Shown here piece after piece: positions 1 to 5,021 of a DNA stretch of 5,021 nt. Position numbers and translations under genes: made by a program. Every line of letters starts with the position of its first letter. Position 1 is the stretch's first letter. Below the pieces are notes generated by a model, which worked only from the letters and a program-made list of their open reading frames with translations, was not told the origin of the DNA and did not search any database. The stretch is from Pseudomonadota bacterium (GTDB lineage: Bacteria; Pseudomonadota; Gammaproteobacteria; Burkholderiales; Burkholderiaceae_B), in assembly GCA_023386765.1 (NCBI GenBank), contig JAEWJD010000078.1, forward strand, positions 1-5,021. The letters run 5' to 3'.

Positions 1-321
1 GCCGAACGCATCGACACCTGGGACCTGCTGCGCAAGTACAACGCGGACTGGCGCCTGATCATCGTGGGCGATGCCACCATGAGTCCGTACGAGATCCTGC
101 ATCCCGGCGGCTCGGTCGAGCACTACAACAAAGAGACCGGTGCGACCTGGATGCGGCGCCTGCTCGACACCTGGCCCAAGGCCGTATGGCTCAACCCCGA
201 GCCCTCGGCCTATTGGCAGTACCGGCAGTCCATCGCCTTGATGCGCGACATCATGCAGGAACGCATGTTCCCCGTCACGGTCGGCGGCCTGGAACAGGCC
301 ATGCGCATTCTCGCCAAGTAG
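1..321 (+). CDS. VWA-domain (CoxE-like) protein, C-terminal part, 5' truncated by window edge
   Basis: Frame 1 is open from the first base to the TAG at 319-321 and gives the last 106 residues of a longer protein. The visible part contains a hydrophobic strand followed by VGDATMSPYEIL (residues 22-33 of the fragment), then PGGSVEHYN and AVWLNPEP. I recognise this pattern from the C-terminus of CoxE-like VWA proteins (COG3825 type). In that family a von Willebrand A fold acts with a MoxR-type AAA+ ATPase, thought to help mature or remodel enzyme complexes in the cytoplasm. The metal-binding MIDAS DxSxS motif is not visible and should lie upstream of the window. A MoxR-like ATPase gene is often the upstream neighbour, but this cannot be seen here. 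The GTG at 64 lies within this continuous frame and is not a believable start. The reading frame is certain; the family is recalled, not searched. Confidence 0.8.
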   Translation, partial: AERIDTWDLLRKYNADWRLIIVGDATMSPYEILHPGGSVEHYNKETGATWMRRLLDTWPKAVWLNPEPSAYWQYRQSIALMRDIMQERMFPVTVGGLEQAMRILAK

Positions 322-353
322 GCAGCGTCGCAACCCTCAGGGCCTGGACGCTG

Positions 354-377
354 TGCGGCAGGCCTCAGCCTGCCGCA
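354..377. terminator. Perfect 10-bp hairpin at a convergent gene junction, possible factor-assisted terminator
   Basis: TGCGGCAGGC (354-363) pairs perfectly with GCCTGCCGCA (368-377) around a four-base CTCA loop (364-367). It starts 32 bp after the VWA stop codon, and its loop contains the stop codon of the minus-strand gene (365-367). Its position between two convergent genes suggests a shared 3'-end structure that stops or stabilises both transcripts. Neither strand shows a T-run after the stem, so it is not a textbook intrinsic terminator. Pausing, Rho-assisted ending or RNA 3'-end protection are alternatives. Confidence 0.45.
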
Positions 378-685
378 GGGCAACCCCGCCAGGCGATTTC
401 CTCGCCATCCATGTCCAGATCGAACAGATCATTGGCGGCCTCGCCCTGGGCGAGCTGCATTTCCAGCACGTGGCCGGAAAACCCGCAGGGGTGCACGCCG
501 GGCTCCCGGCAATAGCGCCCGTCGTTCAGATCAACGACATAGGTATTGGCGTCGTGCGCCAGAATGGCGACGTAGCGGCCGTCCTCGCTGGCATAGGCAT
601 AGCGGAACTGGCCCTTGATGTGCGCTTGCGTAAGCGCGCGGCCCAACAACACGGACAGGGCCTGGGTGACGGTATCGGTCAACAT
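365..685 (-). CDS. Small uncharacterised protein (106 aa)
   Basis: I do not recognise this protein. The start at 685 is chosen because GGAGG (complement of 691-695) sits five bases upstream of the ATG. The frame stays open to 778, but that extension lacks such a site and does not look like a signal peptide. The protein starts MLTDTVTQALSVLLGRALTQ, a short amphipathic stretch. It continues with a segment of likely beta strands rich in Tyr, Val and Asp (about residues 27-60), which includes SEDGRYVAILAHDANTYVVD. It ends in an acidic tail. There are three cysteines (59, 67, 102), and DLDMDG at 89-94 resembles the start of a calcium-binding loop. No membrane segment or secretion signal is seen, so it is probably cytoplasmic. 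Third codon positions are mostly G or C, as in its neighbours. It is convergent with the VWA gene and divergent from the M16 gene. A plus-strand open frame over the same bases has composition typical of an antisense shadow. Confidence 0.72.
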   Translation of the reverse strand: MLTDTVTQALSVLLGRALTQAHIKGQFRYAYASEDGRYVAILAHDANTYVVDLNDGRYCREPGVHPCGFSGHVLEMQLAQGEAANDLFDLDMDGEEIAWRGCPAAG

Positions 686-690
686 GGATT

Positions 691-695
691 CCTCC
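691..695 (-). promoter_or_regulatory. Ribosome binding site of the 106-aa protein gene
   Basis: On the minus strand the sequence reads GGAGG, then AATCC, then ATG. This is a near-ideal Shine-Dalgarno match with a five-base spacer. It decides the start at 685 over the longer open frame that begins at 778. Confidence 0.75.
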
Positions 696-877
696 GGCGT
701 GGCGCAGAACCCGACGGCGGCTGATCCGCGCCAGGGCGCCTCGACATAGGCAGTGGCGGGCAAGACAGAAGCCGCCACGTATCATTAGCGTACTGCTATC
801 GCTGCGTCCCCGACAAACCACGGCCTGAGTCAAGCTGTAACGGACAAAAACAGTCTCAGGCGGGGTCCCAGAAGCAC

Positions 878-895
878 TCGAAAGCGCACTTTCGA
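878..895. promoter_or_regulatory. Perfect inverted repeat upstream of the M16 peptidase gene, candidate operator
   Basis: TCGAAAG (878-884) and CTTTCGA (889-895) are exact inverted copies separated by CGCA. The 18-bp palindrome lies 54 bp before the M16 start codon. It could be an operator for a dimeric regulator or a small hairpin. A weak -10-like hexamer, TACACT, lies at 911-916, which would place the repeat over the -35 position. No good -35 hexamer is visible there, so the promoter itself remains uncertain. The rest of the 686-949 gap shows no gene and no clear minus-strand promoter. Confidence 0.35.
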
Positions 896-937
896 ACCAT
901 TGCCAGCGTTTACACTCCAACTCACTTTGCCGTTGAT

Positions 938-942
938 GAGGA
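938..942 (+). promoter_or_regulatory. Ribosome binding site of the M16 peptidase gene
   Basis: GAGGA ends seven bases before the ATG at 950, a normal Shine-Dalgarno spacing. No in-frame ATG or GTG lies close upstream. Starting at 950 also gives a proper signal peptide, so this start is well supported. Confidence 0.7.
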
Positions 943-949
943 CTCGACC

Positions 950-3703
950 ATGCACCTTTCGCTGACCGGCGTGACCCGAAACCTGAGCGCAGCACTATGT
1001 ATCGCATTCATTGGGGGGCCGGCCGCCGTCTATGCGGCGTCACCCAGCGAAATCACCTCCATCGAAGGCATCACGGAATACCGCCTGGAAAACGGCCTGC
1101 GGGTACTGCTCGTACCTGACTCGTCCAAGCCGACCACCACTGTCAACATGACTTACCTGGTCGGCTCGCGCAACGAGAACTACGGCCAGACCGGCATGGC
1201 CCACCTCCTTGAGCACATGCTGTTCAAGGGCACGCCCGACACCCGCAATGCCCTGGGCGAATTCTCGCGCCGCGGCCTGCGCGCCAACGGCACCACCTCC
1301 GGCGACCGCACCAACTACTTCGCCAGTTTCGCGGCCAACCCCGAGACCTTGCGCTGGTACCTCGGCTGGCAGGCCGACGCCATGGTCAATTCGCTCATCG
1401 CCAAGGAGGACCTGGACTCCGAAATGACGGTCGTGCGCAATGAAATGGAAAGCGGCGAAAACAACCCTTTCCGTGTGCTGATGCAGAAAATGCTCGCCGC
1501 AGCGTTCCAGTGGCACAACTACGGCAAGAGCACCATCGGCGCGCGCAGCGACGTCGAGAACGTCGACGTCGCCCAGTTGCGCGCCTTCTACCACGAGTAC
1601 TACCAGCCGGATAACGCCGTGCTGATCGTGGCCGGCAAATTCGATCCCAAGACCACCCTCGCGGCCATCGAGGACACCCTGGGCAAACTGCCCAAGCCCA
1701 CCCGCAGCCTGCGCCCCGAGTACACCGTCGAGCCCCAGCAGGACGGCGAGCGCGCCGTGACCCTGCGCCGCGCCGGCGGCACGCCGCTGGTAGCGGCGAT
1801 GTACCACATCCCGGCGGCGGGCAGCCCCGACTACATCCCCATGGACCTGGCCACCATCATGCTGGCCGACACGCCTTCGGGCCGCCTGTATCACGCCCTG
1901 GTGCCCACCAAGCTGGCCTCCGGCGTGTTCGGCTTCACCATGGATCAGCTCGATCCCGGGGTGGCCATGTTCGGCGCCCAGCTGCAGGCCGGCATGAACC
2001 AGGCACAGGCGCTGCAGACCCTCACCACCACCCTGAATACCCTCTCGGAAAAACCGTTCACTGCCGAAGAACTCGAGCGCGCCCGCAGCAAATGGCTGAC
2101 GGGTTGGCAACAAACCTACAGCGACCCGGAAAAGGTGGGTATCGCCCTGTCGGAGGCCATCGCCTCGGGCGACTGGCGCCTGTTCTTCCTGCAACGCGAC
2201 CGTGCCCGTGCCGCCACCCTGCCCGAAGTGCAGCGCGTAGCGGAGGCCTACCTGCGTCCCAGCAACCTCACGGAAGGCCGCTACATCCCCACCGAGAAAC
2301 CCGTGCGCTCGCCGCTGGGCGCGCGCCCCGACCTGGACACCGTCTTCAAGGACTATAAGGGCGACGCCGACTTCAAAGCGGTCGAAGCCTTCGACCCCAC
2401 GCCGGCCAATATCGACAAACATACCCAGCGCCGCACCCTCGACCTGCCCAATGGGCCGGTCGAACTCGCCCTGCTGCCCAAGGCCACTCGTGGCGATCGC
2501 GTCGCGGCTGACATGCTGCTGCAGTTCGGCAACGTCGACAGCCTGCGCGGCCAGCGCGTCAACCTGAGCGCCGTGGCCGACCTGCTGGCGCGCGGCACCC
2601 CCAAGCTGACCCGCCAGCAGATCAGCGACCGCATCGACCAGCTGCAGGCCCAGGTCGCCATCGACGGCTCGGGCACGGATCTGGCCATCAGCATGGAAAC
2701 CACGCGCGAGCATCTGCCGGCACTCATCGAGCTGATGCTGGACATCACGCGCAACGCCAACTTCCCCCAGGAAGAGCTGGATGAATACAAACGCCAGGTC
2801 AGCACCTCCATCGAAAGCGCCATGACCGAACCGACGGCCCTCGCCTCGCGCGTACTGGCCCGTCACGACAACCCCTGGAAGCCCGATGACGTGCGCTACG
2901 TGCCCACCATCGAAGAGGCGCTGCAATCCGCTCAGAAACTCGAGCGCCAGGCCCTGGTCGAGGCCCACAAGCGGTTCTACGGCACCGGCCAGGTCAAGCT
3001 GTCGGTCGTCGGCGACTTTGATCCGGCAGCGGTCGAAAGCGCCGTGAAGAAGGGGCTCGACGGCTGGCAGCGCGCGCCGGCCTTCACCCGCATCCCGACG
3101 CCTTTCGAGAAGGTCAAACCGGCGCAATTCACCCTCGAGACGCCGGACAAGGCCAACGCCTTCTATATCTCGCGCCTGCCCTTGCCGCTGCAGGACACCA
3201 ACGCCGATTATCCGGCGCTGTACCTGGCCAACTTCCTGCTGGGCACCTCGGAAACCTCGCGCTTGTGGACCCGGGTACGCGAGCAGGATGGCCTGTCGTA
3301 CAACGTGCGCAGCAACCTGGCCGTTTCGGCCTTCGAGCCCTCGGCCAACTGGACCATCTACGCCATCTACGCCCCCGAATACCGGCAACGCGTGGAGAGC
3401 GCGATCAACGAAGAGTTGGCCCGTGTTATCAAGGACGGTTTCACCGACCAGGAAATCAAGGACGGCGTGACGGCTCTGCTGAACTACCGCAACCTGTCGC
3501 GCGCCCAGGATGACACCCTGGCCGGCAGCTGGCTGCACTATCTGCAGACCGGCCGCAGCTTTGCCTGGAGTGCCGAGATGGACCAGAAGCTGACCGCCCT
3601 CACGACCGCACAGGTCAACGCGGCCCTGCGCAAGTACTTGCAACCGCAGGGTTTCAGCACCGCCGTGGCGGGCGACTTCAACAAGGCCCCGGCCAAGCCT
3701 TGA
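950..3703 (+). CDS. Exported M16 family zinc metallopeptidase (insulinase/pitrilysin-like), two-domain
   Basis: The 917-aa protein is a zinc-dependent endopeptidase of clan ME, probably acting on peptides or small proteins in the periplasm. Residues 1-29 form a signal peptide with a hydrophobic core and VYA before the likely cleavage after Ala29. No lipobox is seen. The N-terminal M16 domain (about 40-205) carries the inverted zinc motif HLLEH (His85, Glu88, His89). The third zinc ligand is probably Glu165 in VVRNEME. RANGTTSGDRTNYF (111-124) matches another conserved block. An M16 C-terminal-type domain follows (about 206-390). The second half repeats the layout (about 490-650 and 660-860) without an HxxEH motif. 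Its RVREQDGLSY (775-784) matches the conserved Arg/Tyr block that contacts substrate in the inactive half. The length of about 900 aa suits a single-chain, full clamshell enzyme. It is divergent from the 106-aa gene and ends at its own terminator. The physiological substrate cannot be told from sequence. Confidence 0.95.
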   Translation: MHLSLTGVTRNLSAALCIAFIGGPAAVYAASPSEITSIEGITEYRLENGLRVLLVPDSSKPTTTVNMTYLVGSRNENYGQTGMAHLLEHMLFKGTPDTRNALGEFSRRGLRANGTTSGDRTNYFASFAANPETLRWYLGWQADAMVNSLIAKEDLDSEMTVVRNEMESGENNPFRVLMQKMLAAAFQWHNYGKSTIGARSDVENVDVAQLRAFYHEYYQPDNAVLIVAGKFDPKTTLAAIEDTLGKLPKPTRSLRPEYTVEPQQDGERAVTLRRAGGTPLVAAMYHIPAAGSPDYIPMDLATIMLADTPSGRLYHALVPTKLASGVFGFTMDQLDPGVAMFGAQLQAGMNQAQALQTLTTTLNTLSEKPFTAEELERARSKWLTGWQQTYSDPEKVGIALSEAIASGDWRLFFLQRDRARAATLPEVQRVAEAYLRPSNLTEGRYIPTEKPVRSPLGARPDLDTVFKDYKGDADFKAVEAFDPTPANIDKHTQRRTLDLPNGPVELALLPKATRGDRVAADMLLQFGNVDSLRGQRVNLSAVADLLARGTPKLTRQQISDRIDQLQAQVAIDGSGTDLAISMETTREHLPALIELMLDITRNANFPQEELDEYKRQVSTSIESAMTEPTALASRVLARHDNPWKPDDVRYVPTIEEALQSAQKLERQALVEAHKRFYGTGQVKLSVVGDFDPAAVESAVKKGLDGWQRAPAFTRIPTPFEKVKPAQFTLETPDKANAFYISRLPLPLQDTNADYPALYLANFLLGTSETSRLWTRVREQDGLSYNVRSNLAVSAFEPSANWTIYAIYAPEYRQRVESAINEELARVIKDGFTDQEIKDGVTALLNYRNLSRAQDDTLAGSWLHYLQTGRSFAWSAEMDQKLTALTTAQVNAALRKYLQPQGFSTAVAGDFNKAPAKP

Positions 3704-3735
3704 GCCCCGGCCTGCTGACCGCCTGGCGGCAGCAC

Positions 3736-3767
3736 GATAACGGGCCCGGTCGGGCCCGTTATCTTTT
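3736..3767 (+). terminator. Intrinsic terminator of the M16 peptidase gene
   Basis: GATAACGGGCCCG (3736-3748) and CGGGCCCGTTATC (3751-3763) are perfect 13-bp inverted copies around GT. In RNA the top pair or pairs would open to make a larger loop. TTTT (3764-3767) follows directly on the plus strand. The stem begins 32 bp after the M16 stop codon. The minus strand has no T-run after the stem, so it acts mainly rightward. Confidence 0.88.
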
Positions 3768-3813
3768 GGCCCGCCGGCTCCCTGCCTCCACGGAAACCAA
3801 AGACGCTGCGTAA

Positions 3814-3844
3814 TCAAAAACGGCCCCGTCGAAACGGGGCCGTT
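3814..3844 (-). terminator. Intrinsic terminator of dnaJ
   Basis: Read on the minus strand, AACGGCCCCGT (complement of 3834-3844) pairs perfectly over 11 bp with ACGGGGCCGTT (complement of 3819-3829) around a TTCG tetraloop. The stem ends in TT and runs into TTT, giving five T residues before GA. The stem starts 23 bp past the dnaJ stop codon. UUCG is a well-known stabilising loop. The plus strand shows no T-run after the stem. Confidence 0.88.
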
Positions 3845-3867
3845 GGCTTGGCAGGGCTGATACTGAC

Positions 3868-4998
3868 TCAGCTGAAGAATTCCTTGACGCGATCGGTCCA
3901 GGACTTGCTCTGCGGCGAGTGGCGCTCGCCACCGTCGTTCAGAGAAGCCTCGAACTGGCGCAGGATGCTCTTCTGTTCATCACTGAGACGTACCGGCGTC
4001 TCGACCACCACGTGGCAATACAGGTCGCCCGGATAGGCGGCGCGCACACCCTTGATGCCCTTGCCGCGCAGGCGGAAGGTCTTGCCTGACTGGGTACCCT
4101 CGGGGATGGAAATTTCTGCCTTGCCGCCCAAGGTCGGCACCTGCAGGTCACCGCCCAGGGCAGCCGTGGTGAAGGGGATGGTCAGCTCGCAATGCAGATC
4201 ATCGCCATCGCGCTGGAAGATGCGGTGCTGCTTGATGTGGATCTCGACATACAGATCCCCCGGAGGACCGCCATTGACACCCGGTTCACCATTGCCACCC
4301 GAACGGATGCGCATACCGTCGTCGATCCCGGCCGGGATCTTGACCTGCAGCGTCTTGTTGCGACGCACGCGCCCCACCCCATCGCAGCTGGTGCAGGGAT
4401 CGGTGATCTCCTTGCCGCTGCCATGACAGCTCGGGCAGGTCTGTTGCACGCTGAAGAAACCTTGCTGCATGCGCACGGCGCCGGAGCCGCCGCAAGTGCG
4501 GCAGGTCTTGGGCGTGGTGCCGGGTTTGGCGCCCGAGCCGTGGCAGGTATCGCAGTTTTCCCAACTGGGTACGCGGATCTCGGTTTCGAAACCGTTGGCC
4601 GCCTGTTCGAGGGTGATTTCCAGCGCGTACTTGAGGTCGGCTCCGCGATAGACCTGCGGGCCGCCGCCACGACGTCCACCGCCGCCACCGCCGAAGATCT
4701 CGCCGAAAATATCGCCAAAGGCATCGGCGAAACCCCCGCCCATGCCCGCGCCGCCCATGCCGGCGGCATTCGGATCGACGCCGGCATGGCCATAACGGTC
4801 ATACGCAGCGCGCTTTTGATCGTCGCCCAGGATTTCATAGGCCTCTTTGGCCTCTTTGAACTTCTCTTCGGCTTCTTTGTTACCCGGATTACGATCCGGG
4901 TGGTACTTCATGGCCAGCTTCCGGTAGGCCTTCTTCAGTTCGTCATCCGAGGCGTTTTTCGCCACGCCCAGGATGTCGTAGTAATCACGTTTTGCCAT
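3868..4998 (-). CDS. dnaJ: Chaperone protein DnaJ (Hsp40, type I)
   Basis: DnaJ is the cytoplasmic co-chaperone that delivers unfolded clients to DnaK and stimulates its ATPase; GrpE then exchanges the nucleotide. The complete 376-aa protein has the full type I layout and usual length. The J domain (1-70) has the HPD motif at 33-35. The Gly/Phe-rich linker (about 75-118) includes DIFGEIF at 96-102, matching the regulatory DIF motif. The zinc-binding domain has all four CxxCxGxG repeats intact, starting at Cys149, Cys166, Cys188 and Cys202. Two beta-barrel client-binding domains and a dimerisation tail follow (about 215-376). The start at 4998 gives MAKRDYYDILGV, standard for the family. GGAG (complement of 5011-5014) lies 12 bases upstream, rather far for a ribosome site. 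dnaK is commonly the upstream partner and would lie past the right edge. No heat-shock promoter is visible in the 23 bases available. Confidence 0.98.
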   Translation of the reverse strand: MAKRDYYDILGVAKNASDDELKKAYRKLAMKYHPDRNPGNKEAEEKFKEAKEAYEILGDDQKRAAYDRYGHAGVDPNAAGMGGAGMGGGFADAFGDIFGEIFGGGGGGRRGGGPQVYRGADLKYALEITLEQAANGFETEIRVPSWENCDTCHGSGAKPGTTPKTCRTCGGSGAVRMQQGFFSVQQTCPSCHGSGKEITDPCTSCDGVGRVRRNKTLQVKIPAGIDDGMRIRSGGNGEPGVNGGPPGDLYVEIHIKQHRIFQRDGDDLHCELTIPFTTAALGGDLQVPTLGGKAEISIPEGTQSGKTFRLRGKGIKGVRAAYPGDLYCHVVVETPVRLSDEQKSILRQFEASLNDGGERHSPQSKSWTDRVKEFFS

Positions 4999-5005
4999 GA
5001 GTCAT
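4985..5005 (-). other. Six-codon mini-ORF overlapping the dnaJ start, tentative
   Basis: On the minus strand an ATG at 5005-5003 opens a frame encoding MTHGKT and stops at TGA (4987-4985). It is out of frame with dnaJ and overlaps the first four dnaJ codons. GGAG (complement of 5011-5014) is five bases from this ATG but 12 from the dnaJ ATG, so the spacing favours the mini-ORF. It could tune dnaJ initiation by ribosome competition or reinitiation, or be accidental. No family evidence supports a functional peptide. Confidence 0.2.
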
Positions 5006-5021
5006 CAGGGCTCCGGAAAGA

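Noticed and set aside
353..724. A 123-codon plus-strand open frame opposite the 106-aa gene
   Set aside because: No ribosome site is apparent and its composition (Gly, Ala, Val, Gln, His) is shadow-like. The minus-strand gene has a strong ribosome site and better composition.
686..778. N-terminal extension of the small minus-strand protein to an ATG at 778
   Set aside because: The internal ATG at 685 has GGAGG at five bases. The 31-residue extension has no such site and no recognisable signal peptide, and it would use up most of the intergenic region.
828..833. TTGACT on the minus strand as a -35 box for the 106-aa gene
   Set aside because: No acceptable -10 hexamer lies 16 to 18 bases downstream on that strand.
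824..860. CCTGAG and CTCAGG inverted repeat upstream of the M16 gene
   Set aside because: The arms are only six bases with 25 bases between them, which is easily expected by chance and weaker than the palindrome at 878-895.
531..1007. A 158-codon minus-strand open frame across the divergent intergenic region
   Set aside because: It is Arg/Ser-rich and overlaps both the 106-aa gene in another frame and the M16 start, with no support of its own.
1040..3817. A 925-codon open frame on the minus strand covering nearly the whole M16 gene
   Set aside because: It is exactly codon-aligned with the M16 gene, so its stops could come only from sense TTA, CTA or TCA codons, which are rare in such GC-rich genes. 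It is bounded by the single TCA at 1040. Its Gly/Ala/Val/Gln/His/Arg-rich product is typical of an antisense shadow, while the sense frame has clear M16 motifs.
4052..4426. A plus-strand open frame opposite dnaJ
   Set aside because: It is antisense to the conserved zinc-finger and client-binding regions of dnaJ, and its composition is that of a GC-rich shadow frame.

Overview
The window is GC-rich bacterial chromosome with tightly packed genes and a strong preference for G or C at third codon positions. A two-domain periplasmic M16 peptidase lies next to a canonical type I dnaJ whose C-terminus reads WTDRVKEFF. This suggests a beta-proteobacterium, most likely Burkholderiales and possibly an Alcaligenaceae member such as Bordetella or Achromobacter. 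That placement is from recalled family resemblance, not a search.

Layout, left to right: (1) 1-321, plus strand: the last 106 residues of a CoxE-like VWA-domain protein whose start is outside the window. (2) 365-685, minus strand: a small unrecognised protein of 106 aa, convergent with the VWA gene and separated from it by 43 bp. A perfect 10-bp hairpin covers that junction and holds the small gene's stop codon in its loop. (3) 686-949: a divergent intergenic region with a perfect 7-bp inverted repeat at 878-895 just upstream of the next gene. (4) 950-3703, plus strand: an exported 917-aa zinc metallopeptidase of family M16, with an active N-terminal half and a degenerate C-terminal half. (5) 3704-3867: a convergent junction with two separate intrinsic terminators, one for each flanking gene. 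(6) 3868-4998, minus strand: complete dnaJ, the J-domain co-chaperone of DnaK. Its promoter, and dnaK if it is adjacent, would lie beyond the right edge.

The genes do not form one pathway. DnaJ works in cytoplasmic protein folding and the M16 enzyme probably in envelope proteolysis. The VWA protein family usually works with a MoxR-type AAA ATPase, which would lie off the left edge. The convergent and divergent orientations make each gene its own transcription unit within this window.

I found no convincing undescribed system, mobile element, CRISPR array or RNA gene. The points most worth a second look are the overlapping six-codon mini-ORF at the dnaJ start, the inverted repeat upstream of the M16 gene, and the unrecognised 106-aa protein.
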